DNA from: Ctenosaura bakeri
Lineage: Eukaryota > Chordata > Lepidosauria > Squamata > Iguanidae
DNA: 64,000 nt
NCBI GenBank assembly: GCA_948474755.1
Contig: CAOLHI010000416.1
Span: 434,001-498,000, forward strand
Direction: 5' to 3'
Shown here: positions 46,566-58,039 of the stretch, one piece after another
Layout of the letters: each line of letters begins with the position of its first letter
Position numbering within the stretch: position 1 is the first letter of the stretch
Program-made: the position numbers and the translations under genes
The notes under the pieces: model-generated
Seen by the model: the letters and a program-made list of their open reading frames with translations, nothing else
What the model was told of the DNA's origin: nothing
Databases searched by the model: none

Positions 46566-49325
46566 CATATCTGTGCATATTTTACATCATATACTTGTGT
46601 TACTGACTTATGCATTCTCTCTCAAGGGAGACTTACAGGAACCAAATTTATTACTTTGCCTTGCTTACTCTCCAAATTACACAACCGGTAATTGCACTCT
46701 GTCTATGCGTATGTTCTTTTAGCTCTTCATTCTGCTCTTTGTTTTAGCTGGTTCCAGTGTTAATTATAATACCAATCATCTGTGAGATGAGTCAGATAGT
46801 TTTGTCACCAAACTTAAAGTGTCTGAACTGATCCCCAAGAATACAAAGGCTGGATTTTTCTGCTGTACAGGAATTATCTCATGAAGATACTAAAGTAACC
46901 AAAAAGTTTGCTTTGTGAGTAGTACTTTTGTCAAGCAAATAACTGGATAGTCATAACTCTAGAAATTTCAGTCTCTGGAGATTGTCTGTATCACAATCCT
47001 TTGCTTATTTACTTGGAAACAAATATCCACTGTATACATCCAGAGGAATTTATTTCCTGGTAAATATGTTGGTGATTGCAGTTAAAAAACAGAATTTAAG
47101 AGCTTCTCAAATCTTGTAATTTGTCTGGATTCTCAGTATGACATTAGTGTCAGAGTAATGTTCTCCTTAATTTTGGAGAATTTTGCTTAGCTTTTGTAGG
47201 CTGAAAATAGAGGCGTGCTGTCCTACAATAGCCAACAATCTAATGGCATGACGCCATTGTTGTGAAATGCATTTGGGACAGGCAGTGTTGTTTATCCTGT
47301 AATCTGCAGAGATATTTTCATTTTACTCTGCATGTGATTCCACTTGGTGTGTGGTAATAACACCTAAGAACAGCACTTTTCCATGATTGAGTGTGTGGCG
47401 AAACTAGGCAGTGAGAAAGCAATACATTTTCCCATAGAAATGGAATATGGCTGTAAATAATACTAAAGGCTCGAGGACTCTTGTATAGGATCATGCACTG
47501 TACCTACAAAAAAAACCCCCAGTTTTATGTTCACTGTCCAAAATTTTTTAAAAAAATTAAAAAACCTAAAGAGGTGGCTGTTTCATATTCATACACAAAC
47601 ATATATAGACTGTTCCTCCACCCCCTGCATTAAATCTACTTGTACAAATGTTATATTGTTCCCTGTTTTGCTTTATCCTACCCGTTTAAGAAAACATAGC
47701 TGTGGGCTATTGAAATTTTGCAGTGCTTAGCAAAAGGACTTAACGGGAAGCAAAATTTACTTTCTCAGGTATTTTCACATTTTCTAGCCCCTTTAATAGC
47801 CCTTGTTAAAGTTATAAGCCTTAATAACAGGATTTATAGCTTCAGCGTCTGAGGTTTTCAAGCCTTGTGATTTATGCTTTAAATTGCAGCATTTAGCACT
47901 TTGTACTTTAATTTAGACAGATCACCTATTTTCTTAAATGCTTAAGTAACGTACCAAGCTGCAGTTATTGATTCTCTCTGCATTTATTACAAAGGAGGCT
48001 GTATTTGCTTTTCCCTCTTGGGAGGGCCCCTCCTCAACTGCATGCTTGCTAGTGACAGCTTAGACCCCTGATACATAACCAAAGACCTTGCCTGGTATCC
48101 CTGCAACTGCTTGGGGAATTTTTATTAAGTAAAGGCATCATTAAAGTGGACAGAATGATGAAGTTTAATGAGCATCCTTCTCCCTTATTGTTAGTTTTGC
48201 TGTTGCAGCCAGAGTGCTCACATTTGTTACCCTCAGCGGGGCAGGGCAGGCAGAGAACGGAGCAGGTTCTGTGGCTTAGCTGAGCACCTTTTGAGGATAG
48301 GGTGTTTGTGGATTTACGTATTATATATGCTTGGGCATATGTTGTGGCAAAGAAAAGCAAAGGCACAAAATCTTATTATTAAGTGTCTTAATGTATTTTC
48401 AGAGTTGACATTAAAATCCCCTAGAAAACTATTTGCCCTTTTCCTTAATGAGGAAGCTGCATACTGTACTGGAGGTCTGGCTGTACTGTTGTTTAGAGAG
48501 ACACTGCCATTTATCAGTTACAACTATAACACTAACAGACTTTTTAGTTGCCACCCAGGATAATTACAGATGCCTGAAAGACATGAAATCTTGATATTTT
48601 GCTCTACTGTCCTCATTGCTCCAGAGGGATTTACGTGGTGTGCCCCGTTGAAATATTAACATCTCCACACCAGTGGGGGCTTCTGGAGAAAGTAATTGGC
48701 AAAGTTGTATTTTGATGTGAGCACTTTAATAATCCCTTGCTAATGAGTGAAACATGCAAAGAAGTGACAGGGAAAATGAAGTTAATGTTAGGATTAGCCA
48801 GATTTGGCTTTATTTATAAAAATGTTCAGACAGTTTCATTGTGTGCTATAGATTCTGATCATGATCCATATATATGTCAGGGTAAACAAGGAGACAGAAT
48901 TATAAGCAGCCTGCGTCTAGCTCAGTGGTCATTCTTTTGGCCTTGCTTTGCTAGTTAGACAGCACGACCCATCAAATTGTGACCATGCACTGTAAGTGAT
49001 TGCCTGCTCATAATTTGTTTTGTAATCCTTATCTGTCTTCGACTCCTGTCATTACAAATCATTAATGAGTTATTTTCAGCATTGCTTCCACAGCACCATT
49101 GTGAAATTCCCCTTTTTATTAGCAAATTCACCATAAAGAAGATAGATTTTGTACAAAAGCCATGGCTGGGCAGACTGGATATTTGAATTCCTTCTGTTTC
49201 ACCATTGCATCCCCATTAATTGGATTATTTGGGGAGTTGTGTGTGAGCGCAGAAACACAGTACAGAAAATTGCATGGATATACAGGTATTAGTTGTACTT
49301 CAAAAAGTTTTCTTCATCATGACCA

Positions 49326-49385
49326 GAATCATAGACTCCTAGAGCTAGAAGAGACCACAAATCCCATCAAGTCCAGTCCCCATAA
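49326..49385 (-). mobile_element. CR1 LINE 3' end, very short fragment
   Basis: Contains agaatcatagactcctagag...gaccacaaatcccatcaagt, the minus-strand CR1 terminus. Confidence 0.6.
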
Positions 49386-49784
49386 AAAGAGGTTATGGAC
49401 TGTGCCTGAAATCCATTTGGGAGTATACAGATTTTCATTTGTACCTTTATTAACCCCTCCCCAGATAACCATGACATAACACATCTTTCTTTTTAATATT
49501 TAATCTTTCCCAGAATTTGCAGCTTTAGTGCAATACATGAACTAGCTCCTGCACCTGAAGACTTCCTGCCACTGCCTATTTTTTCTGTGCAAATCTAGTG
49601 TCACTTATCTCCCTGGCATGTACTCTCTTTGCCTATCCTGTGGAAGTGGTGGTAATGGATTGTAACAAGGGTGCCTCTTTCAGGTTAGGGCTGTTAGGAG
49701 ATTATATCCCATAGTGCCTTGATCAGGTCCCACTCAAACCTGATTCTGGTTGGTTGGTTGGTGGTTGGTTAGGTTAATTGTTCA

Positions 49785-49975
49785 TATGGACCATAGGAAG
49801 CTGCCTCAGATTGTGTAAGACCATTGGTCCAGTTTGTACAACATTGTCTACATTCATTGGGAGCAGTTCTCCAGGGTCTATGCAACAGCTGTTTCTTAGG
49901 AGAGGTCAGGATTTGAACCTGGGACCTTTTTCCTTACACTAAAGAAGCACTCTACCATTCAGACCTGTCATGATT
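49785..49975 (-). repeat. tRNA-derived SINE (tRNA-Ala-like head), minus
   Basis: Contains catatggaccataggaagctg, aagaccattggtccagtttg, aggatttgaacctgggacct and gcactctaccattcag. It is one of the clearer copies of this family. Confidence 0.7.
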
Positions 49976-50776
49976 TCCACATCTTTAAAACATTATCAGG
50001 ATTGGTTATGAATGCATGTGGGCACTGAACAGGTACTAACTTTCTCTTGAGCTATTGCCATAGTTGATGTTTGCACAGCCATTCTCCCTACAAGAAAGTT
50101 TAGAGACCTCTTTTTTTTTTTTAATTGACAGAGCTGAGCAACCTCCGAAAAGCACTTTGTCAACCCAGCAAGTTTACATTTGCATCGTGTTTGTCTTGAA
50201 TGCTTTTAATTTTGGTTTAAGTAGGAATCACTCATAAATTATCCATTAATTGCTCTCTGGTGTTTAGTGTAAATCCTCTCAGCCTTATAGTCTATTTAGC
50301 TTTCCTGTGAGTGCCAGCAATCTTAATTGTGGGATACTTCGTCAACATTTAATCAGGGTTCTGTATTAATGTGGCATTGATGTGTTGGTGGCTCTCTTGC
50401 TACAATCCATCATGTGTGCACAGCCAGAGACGAGTCTGACACCATTGCTCTGTGTCACTTTATCAAGCCCTGGAGTATTCTGGTTAGGCAGCAGGCTCAC
50501 TTCCCTTCTCATCGGTACTCCATCTTGCCAATTCAACCCAATTTTTGTCAATGTCTCCGAAGGTTAGCGATTTAAGGAACTTGTTTCACCCCCAAACAAC
50601 TTCTGTACAAAAAAACCAAAAATCTTAGTCCATCTTTTGGATGTTGCAGGAATTTAAGAGCACATGGAGCTTACTTTTTTAAAAAGGACACCTTTTTAAT
50701 TTTTTTTTTTATGTTTTAATGTCTCCATATATTCCTCAATGGGACCTCAAACGCTCTTTGTGTTCTTTCTTTGTAG

Positions 50777-50879
50777 TCTTTATGGCAGACACATGCAGGC
50801 GAACCCTGAACCACCGAAGAAGAACAATGACAAGTCCAAGAAGATAAGTCGTAAGCCACTAGCTGCCAAGAACAAATAA
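50777..50879 (+). CDS. Probable terminal coding exon of an unidentified host gene
   Basis: A strong acceptor (cgctctttgtgttctttctttgtag) precedes 50777. The first base completes a codon split after its second position. From 50778 a frame of 33 codons reads LYGRHMQANPEPPKKNND...SRKPLAAKNK and stops at TAA 50877-50879. The peptide is hydrophilic and Lys-rich, like many extreme C-termini. I do not recognise the protein. Supporting points are the good splice acceptor, the non-repetitive sequence and an AATAAA at 52224-52229 followed by a GT-rich stretch, which together would give a 1.3-kb 3'UTR. Against it, no upstream exon is identified and 33 codons can be open by chance. The splice phase and frame are seen directly; that it is a gene is inferred. 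Confidence 0.5.
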
Positions 50880-51559
50880 ACCACCAACAACATGCCATTC
50901 TTCTAAAACACATTGTTTTGCATGTGTCTGTTTTCTAAGTGTATTATTTACCAAAAGAAGTTGTCATTTTATAAGATAAAAGCAAGAATATCTTTTTATA
51001 TGTATATATCACAGCTGTTCACAAAATGTACACTGCCTTGGTTAATTAATCCATTATTGTAAGTATTACCAGTTAACAGCTTAAATCATGCAAACATTTA
51101 ATCTGCCATAAATCACTTTGCTACTCTTGAAACATGTATGAAACGTGGAGGGGGGAATGACTTAACTCAGTGGTTCTTAACCTGGGGTCCATGGACACCT
51201 GTGTGTTCTTGGGAGTCCTCACAGGGGTCCATGAAGCCCTGTTGCAGGGCAGCAGCAGCAGCAACAACAAGGATGAAGCAATGGAAGGGAGTTTGGTTGC
51301 CAAAACTGTTTCCTCGTTTGCAAACAAGGGAGCAGTTTGGACACATGCCCATGCCCATTGCTGTGTCTCTTTCATCAGGGGGTGTGGGCACTGAAGGACA
51401 TGCAGCAGGCGTGTGCATGCGCCCAAACTGCTTCCTTGTTTGCACATGAGGGAGCAGTTTTGGCACCTGCGCACACGCACATACATACACACACACACAA
51501 ACACACTGCTGCCATGTCCCTGACAAAAGGGACATGGCAGCAGGCATGTGTGCATCCCC

Positions 51560-51730
51560 AAATTATGACTCTGGAGACCAGGGTTTGAATTCCCACACAG
51601 CCATGGAAACACACTGGGTGACCTCAGGCTGGTCACATTCTCTCGATCTTAGAGAAAGTCAAAGACTAACAAATCTTGCCAAGAAAACCCCTGTGATAGG
51701 TTCACTTTGGGGTCACCATAAGTCAATTTT
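51560..51730 (+). repeat. tRNA-derived SINE inside the hAT element
   Basis: Contains ctctggagaccagggtttga, aaacacactgggtgacctca and cttgccaagaaaacccctgt...gtcaccataagtca. It is the 34735 family in plus orientation. Confidence 0.75.
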
Positions 51731-51769
51731 CAAAGCGGGGAGAAAGAACCTCCCTCTGTCAGCGGCACT

Positions 51770-51957
51770 TTGATGTTGTGTACCTTCAAGACACTTCTGG
51801 CTTACTGCAACCCTTGTGAAACTATCACAAGGTTTTTTTGTTCTGTGAGATTTGTTCAGAACGGGTTTGCCTTTACCTTCCTCTGAGCCTGAAATAACAT
51901 GACTTGCCTGAAGTCACCCAATATCTGAACAGGGATTTGAATCCTAGTCTCCAGAAG
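51770..51957 (-). repeat. tRNA-derived SINE inside the hAT element, inverted
   Basis: Contains gatgttgtgtaccttcaaga, ttctggcttactgcaaccct and tttgaatcctagtctccaga. It is the complement of the same family. With 51560-51730 it forms a long imperfect inverted repeat. Confidence 0.7.
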
Positions 51958-51959
51958 CC

Positions 51960-52013
51960 ATGAATGAATGAATGAATGAATGAATGAATGAATGAATGAA
52001 TGAATGAATGAAT
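51960..52013. repeat. Tetranucleotide microsatellite (TGAA)n
   Basis: Thirteen or so perfect TGAA units next to the SINE. Confidence 0.95.
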
Positions 52014-52223
52014 ATTTAGAAAAATAATTGAATATTTAAATCTAAAGTTAAATATTTAAATCTTGAGTTAAGTCTTGGGGGTCCCTGGCAACAAGTTAGA
52101 GGGGCTCTCCAGTAAAGAAAAGGTTAAGAACCACTGACTTAACTAATTCATGCCACCAGCTAAAATTGATTCTTTCACCTGACTATGTATCACTCTTATG
52201 TTATGTAATACTCTAAATTTATT

Positions 52224-52229
52224 AATAAA
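52224..52229 (+). promoter_or_regulatory. Candidate polyadenylation signal AATAAA
   Basis: AATAAA sits 1.34 kb after the exon stop and is followed within 25 bases by the GT-rich stretch taccatgtgttgttttc. It is a good fit for a 3' processing site but not proven. Another AATAAA overlaps the stop codon at 50875-50880 and is less plausible. Confidence 0.45.
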
Positions 52230-52708
52230 ACCATTTTGTACCATGTGTTGTTTTCTTCCCTCCTTTCCTTCTCCCTTCTCCCCTGGATGTTTTGTATTAT
52301 CTGATGTCCCTCCCATTGAGGAAGTATTTTCAATTATGTCTGGTCCAGCTTTAAAAGTCTATTATTAAAAATAAAATTGCTTGCTTGAGTAGGCGAAGAG
52401 ACTTTTAAAATATGTGTTCTTGTGGAGTCTTGTGAAGCTGACTAACGCTGAGCCACTATATTCAGTATAATCTTACAACAGCAGTCTGAAATCCCAGGTG
52501 TTTCCATTACTGATGACTTTCCCAACAACACTGCCTCATTTTGTTCTAAATAGAGGGAGGGGCTCTGTAATTACACTCTAACACCTATCAGCCCCAGCCA
52601 GCATGGCCAATAGGAAGGTGTAGCGCAGTGATACCTGAAGAATCGTAGGCTGTCAATCCCTCTTTAAAATGGAGAAGCTAAGTATTGAACCTGGGATTTC
52701 TCCATCAG

Positions 52709-53222
52709 CTCTTTCACACTATTCAGTTGTAATGCTATGCTCTTGTTTTAACTGCCATGGCAACATCCTGTGGAATGCTGGGGTTTCTCATTTTGGAAAG
52801 AGTATGCAGAATTCTCAGTGAGTGCCTCAACTCTAGTGCCTCACCAAACTATGAATCCTTGGATTCCATAGGAAGAAGGGTGGGCAAAGTGTGGCCTGTA
52901 GGCCACGTAAAGCCATTGGCCTAGAAGCCTCCTAAAGCCTCCAGAGCCCTAATTTTTAAGTTTTGAGGTGGTTTTTTACCCCAAACCCCACATAATGGCT
53001 AAGTACCACTTCAAAACTCTCTCCATGTACCCCACATGACAGAAATTAAAACCAGAAGTAACATGATGTCACTTCCAGTCATGTCAGGTGTATTAGTGAT
53101 TACCACCAGATGATGCAGGAGTAAAAATGGGACTTTCTTGTCGTTGCTCGCCCCTGCCACAGGATGTTGCCATGGCATTTAAACTGGAACCATAGTGCTG
53201 TAATTGTGTAGTGTGTGTTACC
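52709..53222. mobile_element. Palindromic MITE split by a hAT-like insertion
   Basis: The left half ctctttcacactattcagtt...catcctgtggaatgctgggg pairs with the right half aggatgttgccatggcattt...tgtaattgtgtagtgtg. Joining across the insert at 52874-53156 restores the normal inner palindrome of the family (ccatagga|tgttgcc). It therefore predates that insertion. Confidence 0.75.
52874..53156. mobile_element. hAT-like non-autonomous element nested in a MITE
   Basis: Ends agaagggtgggcaaag and gctcgcccctg resemble the CAGGGGTGGGC terminus of hAT-Charlie-type elements. The flanks are CCATAGGA at 52866-52873 and CCACAGGA at 53157-53164, an 8-bp duplication with one mismatch. The interior contains ggcctgtaggccacgtaaag and gatgtcacttccagtcatgt. 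It is 283 bp with no coding capacity. Confidence 0.75.
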
Positions 53223-54556
53223 CTAAAAGGTGAGGGACTTTGAGGTCCACCCACAATGCCAATGTCTTCTTAGAATTTGGGGAATTATAGCTCAAAGGAG
53301 GCCTACAAGAAGAGGGTTACGGCAGAATCTTTTCACCTGTGTACCAGTACCAACTGTAGAGAGGACTCCAATTAAAAGCTAAACAAGGTATTTTATTGGG
53401 AATTAGCACACACACAAGAAATCAGACACTCTTAACAACCATGCAAGGCTATCACAAAATGAGGCAAGAAAGGTTGGATAGAGAGAAATCGGATGGAAAG
53501 GGTGATAGTTATCAATCTTCAAGCAGAGGGTCAAAATGGAGTGACTCAGGCAGTGCATCTGAGGGTAGCAAGAATGAACAGAGGGGTGAGCACCACATAT
53601 TACATCAAAGTACTACAGTTTACTGGGGCTGGGGCTGGGGTTTTTATATTCTGTTTCCTACCCTGAAGGAGGGTGTGTGGGCAAAGCAGTAATGGCTTTC
53701 TCACTTGGTTTACAAAGGAGTCTAGACTGGGTGATTGTCTTAATACTAGGTGACAAAACATTGATAGGAGTCATGACAATCACTTAATGTTTTTTGGGTA
53801 GGTAGTGTCAATAGGAAGGTCTTGATAGGATGTGCTCACAGTAGAGTCCCTGATTGCTCCACCGGAGCAGTTTCGCCTGCTAACTGTTTTTGGGAATGCT
53901 TGCAACTTGCAGTTTTTGAAAGAATTATCCCAAGCCCATCAGCATTGGGCTTTCCCATCTAATCCTCTCTGAACTTATGACCTCATCATGTCTGAGATCA
54001 TCCTGGCCTGGCCTATGCTTAGAGCCAGCACACTTTCAAACATGTGTTCCAACCTTAAATATGTCCAATTATGAAAATAGCACATCGCACAGAGTAGGGG
54101 TGTATGGTGTAGTACCATATAAAGTCATCCATTTTACTATTCAGCTCAACAAGTCTTATTTCTGTTCACTATAATTATTGCAGCCTGCAGATGTAGGATA
54201 GGATATAAATATTTTAATAAATAAATAACAAATAAATCAGGCCCTGATAACTAGGGATTCTGGGAACTGTAGTCCAGAAAGTAACTTTTTTGCCCCCTGG
54301 GTACAACTGGTTAGTGGATTCAGGTTGTCTTGTTGTAAGAAGTGCTTTCAGGCACCCTTGCAGTGAGAGAAGTTGCCCATCAGAATTTCACAAGTTTTGG
54401 ATAGTTTCACAGAATTTCACAGAAGTCCTCTTCTATTATGCATGGGCACAGAAGAATCAACACAGCCTCAGTCACCTGCATGGTGGGACTGTGGAATTTA
54501 GAAGGGCCAATCTCTAAATGTTCCAAAATGCCAAAAGGAAAGCCAACTGAACCCAA

Positions 54557-54591
<35 letters not shown>

Positions 54592-55746
54592 TTTTTTTAA
54601 AAAAAGTAACACTATAGTATTTTATATTTTTAGTGTGATTCAGTTAAAACATGGAGCTTTCTGTGTGAGATGTGATAATTCTTAATCAGCTTCCCTTCTT
54701 TCTTATTGGTGTGTCATAATTCTTTCCTTCCTCCACTCTCCTCCTCCCCCTGTTTAGGTGAAAAACAGTGTTATCTCTGAGAAAGGCTGCCAGCTGCCAA
54801 ATACAATTTTTGGAAGAAACTTCCTCATTTGAAGGAAAAGTTCCTGCCAATGTTTAATTGTCTTTTAATGTAGGAAACAAGAGAGGAACCTAAAGAGCAT
54901 TTAATCTCTTCTGTGTGTAAAAATCTTGGTTTGAAGGATTGTGCTAAATTAGTGCGTGTGAATTTTGCCAAAGGAGGTATTTTTATCTACATAAAGCCTG
55001 TACCACATCCAAACCTAAAAATCATAGTTGGGAGGCAATTAAGCAACCTAAATCAAATTGGAAATAATATATTCTCAATCCCTCCCCCAGTTCTTTCAAT
55101 CATGGTGTAAAAATTATGGCAACACTATTAACAAAATTGGACGTAGTTTCTAGCCAGTGGCAATATATATAGCTGAAGAAAAGATGAATAGAGATGGAAT
55201 GCATTCACAATTTGAACCCTAATGTCAAGATCATCCACTCATGTTTTCTTCTTGCTGAATTCAAGATCATAGCAACCAGGTGCAGACTTTTTCATGCTGT
55301 TCTACAAGTGGATCCAGACTCCAGTATGGTGCCACGTTAAGTAACAGGTACAGTTAACATGCTGGGCTGTTCTCCCATGGTGCCTTAATGTACATGTGAA
55401 TGTGTTTAATGTTTATGTGTATCTGTTTTATCTACCTGTGCCCTAGAAACATTATGCTTAGCATCCTGTTGCTGTCTTATGTATCAATTCGTGGAGGCAC
55501 ACACAATTGTATTTTTTTTTTCATTTGATTGATATTCAGCTGAAAGATACAAAAGCCAAGTTTTGCATGTGGTGCCATTGCATTGTAGACTGGACTGCAA
55601 AATGCCTAATCATTCTTAAAGATGGCAGGAGAAGGTGTCTGCCTACCCAAATAATCTTGGGGGAGCAGATTCTAACCCTCTAATCTTGTGTTACTGGGAA
55701 ACAGCCCTCCAAAGTATTAGGCAAAAAAGGCATTCTGATTGTATTC
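53223..55746. other. Non-coding stretch
   Basis: It contains a (TA)n run at about 54558-54590 and a short ctagggattctgggaactgt...ccagaaagtaac remnant at about 54250-54290 (half of a palindromic repeat). No exon is supported. The 98-codon frame at 53396-53692 is Ser/Lys/Gly-rich without a domain. Confidence 0.45.
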
Positions 55747-55968
55747 AATAGCAATAGCAATAGCAATAGCATGTGTATTTCTATACCGCTTATCAGCTAA
55801 GTGCTCTCTAAGTGGTTTACAATGTGTTAGCTAATTGCCCCCAACAAGCTGGGTACTCATTTTACTGACCTGCGGAAGGATGGAGGGCTGAGTCAACCTG
55901 GAGCCCAGCAGGATCGAACTCACAACCTTGTGGCTGCAGTACCAGCATTTAACCACTGTGCCACCAGG
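55747..55968 (-). repeat. tRNA-derived SINE with CAATAG tail, minus orientation
   Basis: In complement the head is cctggtggcacagtggttaa (A box tggcacagtgg) with a B box in gagttcgatcctg. The left end is a (CAATAG)n tail. It is the best copy of the family seen at 30480 and 33733. Confidence 0.8.
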
Positions 55969-56571
55969 AAATGCCAGTGTCCTTATGTGTGCAAAACATA
56001 TTCAGCAACACTGAGTTAATGGACCTTCCCTTGTTGCCCATATTGGCATTGAGGCTTCAGATTATGCCCACTTGTTGAATGATATAAAAAAGTCTACAAC
56101 TGGTTGCTTCGATTTTGAACTCGGTTGGGAGAAAACATAGGCAGTTTTGTTTGTCAATTGATTGAATGATAGGTGCCCTGCCTTTCTCCCAGGATTGGAT
56201 CCAAGGTGGCTTCCACGAATTTAAAACAAGATTAAATTAAAATCTGATTTTACAAAAGTTTAAAAAATAATAAACAACAATATATTTAAAAGCATGGTTA
56301 AAACAGTTTAAAACATATTTAAAACATAATCACTAGTAACATTTAAAAATATAGTAGATTATAAAATCTTGAAGATCTTTAAGTTTTAATTTTTAGTTTA
56401 ATATTAGAATATTTTCAGCCCTCTGACACACATCCTCTCAACATTTCCAGGGTTACAAACTCCTGCTGTGTTCAGATTCAATCATGAATAAGATGTCATA
56501 ATACTACATCTGAAGAAGTGGGTTTATGTCCATGAAAGCTTGTGCTAAAATAAAAACCAGGTAATCTGGAA
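55969..56571. other. Non-coding, AT-rich
   Basis: AT-rich sequence with repeated taaaa(c/t)at motifs at 56220-56350, probably repeat-derived. A partial palindromic repeat (19103 family) ends at about 56562. No gene. Confidence 0.4.
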
Positions 56572-57008
56572 CCCTTTTCGCATGCTTTTTTTCTTTTCTT
56601 TTTTTGCGCAAGCACCCCTTGAGCATCACGTGAGTGCTAGTGGCGCTCCGTATGACGCACTCCCCCTCGCGCGATGCTCACGAGGCTAAAGCAGGGCGCA
56701 CGCGCATGTTTTGATTTTCAGCTTTAAGCCAAAAATGCCCTGTGCTCGCGCAATGCTTGCGGCGCCCTCGCGCACTTACCTGTGTGCTGTGCTTTGGTGA
56801 ACAGGGGCGGTCGCGCTTCCTTCCCTCCGCGCAGCCTACAACTCCCAGACTGCGCTGCGGAAGAAAGGGGCAGGGTGCTCATGTGACGGTAGTGCAAGAA
56901 GGAAGGCCATGCGGGAGGCAAAAAGGGCTGTCGTGAGCAGCTGGTGTGAGTGGCTGCTCGCGCGAGCGCCGCTCACCACTGCCGCAACAAGGTAAAGTGC
57001 GAAAAGGG
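56572..57008. mobile_element. CpG-rich element with CCCTTTTCGCA terminal inverted repeats
   Basis: Left end cccttttcgcatgctttttt and right end ggtaaagtgcgaaaaggg are inverted repeats. The 437-bp interior is very CpG-rich (ctcgcgcgatgctcacg, ggcggtcgcgcttcc, gctcgcgcgagcgccgct), unlike the flanks. No target duplication is certain. The termini resemble the GGCCCTTTC family, so it may be an undescribed relative with a GC-rich interior. A real CpG island or promoter is the alternative. Confidence 0.55.
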
Positions 57009-58039
57009 CCTTAAAGGAGCTGCCACATTTCTGTGTTGTTGTTTTTTACTTTATCCCCCTCCCTTTCTCCTTTTTATGCTGCATTTCCCCTAGTGCATCT
57101 ATAGCTTTCTTTCTTGACCCTAGTAAACTTTGCAGTTTTCATTTTATTGTTGTTGTCGTCCACTGAAGGCACTGCAGCTGCTTATTATGTAGTCTGCAGA
57201 TCTGGAACTCAATGGTAATCTATTTTGAGGCTGGACACAAAAATCAAATATTTTGACTTGAAGTTGGGCCTTTGCAACTGTTGAACCAGAGTAGAAACTT
57301 AATTGTCAGAAGGTCTATATATTATGTATCAGTAGAGCAACAAACCAGAGAGACCTCGAAAATGCACAGTCCATCTTTGACTTACTTGCAGTATGATATT
57401 GCTAACTAGTAGGAAAAAGCAAAATAGCTTGGGTGAAGCTTTTTGTTCTTCTTCATTCCATTTCTCACCACACACAAAAACATTCACAGACTTCTCTTGG
57501 AAACAAATATATTCTAATGGCTTGAAAAGCATACTTTGGAAATTCAGTGGGGGATCTCCTCCCCCCTCCCTTGCTCTTGCATCTGCTCCACCAATTACTC
57601 CAAATAATTTCAAGGCAGCTATGCAATAACTCTTGCTGAAGAAAGGGTTAAAACATGTTTAAACTCCTTTAAAAAAAAAAAATGCTTTGGAAGACAGTGA
57701 TAGGTTGCCCAAACACCAAGGAAACTGAAAATTTGAAGTTAGTTTGTAAAACACCTATGAAGAGCTAGCTAAGTCAAGCCTGAGCACTTCTGGTCTTCCC
57801 GATGAAGATGCTGCTGCTTCTGCCATCCTTTACCATTGGCCAGCCTGGCTGGTGGCTGGTGAACTGAAGTCCAGAAGCATCTGCAGGATCCAAGGTTCCT
57901 CAGCCCTGGTTGTCATGCACAGGTAACTGCGTGGTGGCTACCTGAAATACAGACTAAATGAAAACTGCTCCATATGGCAATCCTTGGGTATATAGCTGCT
58001 TACCATCAGTTCCATGGTATAGCTCTACCTAGCCACATA
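57009..58039. other. Non-coding stretch, nothing recognised
   Basis: No domain-bearing frame or repeat end is supported here. Confidence 0.4.

Larger units (their letters stand above)
46566..50776. other. Non-coding stretch, possible last intron of a host gene
   Basis: Low in recognisable repeats compared with the rest of the window. It holds a CR1 terminus at 49326-49385 and a SINE at 49785-49975. AT-rich blocks at about 47800-48000, 48690-48930, 49010-49140 and 50130-50350 have many TAAT/ATTA motifs and no repeat signature, as regulatory conserved blocks often do. No upstream exon could be identified. A polypyrimidine tract ends at the acceptor before 50777. Confidence 0.4.
51168..52136 (+). 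mobile_element. hAT-like non-autonomous element with perfect 8-bp duplication
   Basis: Termini cagtggttcttaacctgggg and aaaggttaagaaccactg are inverted repeats. ACTTAACT flanks both sides exactly (51160-51167, 52137-52144), diagnostic of hAT. The 969-bp interior is a patchwork. A palindromic unit (aaactg...ttcctcgtttgcaaac...gggagcagttt) is repeated between 51298 and 51460. It also holds a CA-rich patch at about 51470-51505, two SINEs in opposite orientation and a TGAA repeat. There is no transposase frame; the frames of up to 171 codons are low-complexity products. It lies between the exon at 50777 and the candidate poly(A) signal at 52224, so it may be transcribed as 3'UTR. Confidence 0.85.

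Noticed and set aside
51121..51636. 171-codon minus-strand frame with Cys/Val-rich runs
   Set aside because: The composition reflects CA/GT repeats and palindromic units inside the hAT-like element.
56572..57008. CpG-island promoter of a host gene
   Set aside because: Matching inverted repeats at both edges and the lack of any nearby first exon make a mobile element more likely; it remains open.
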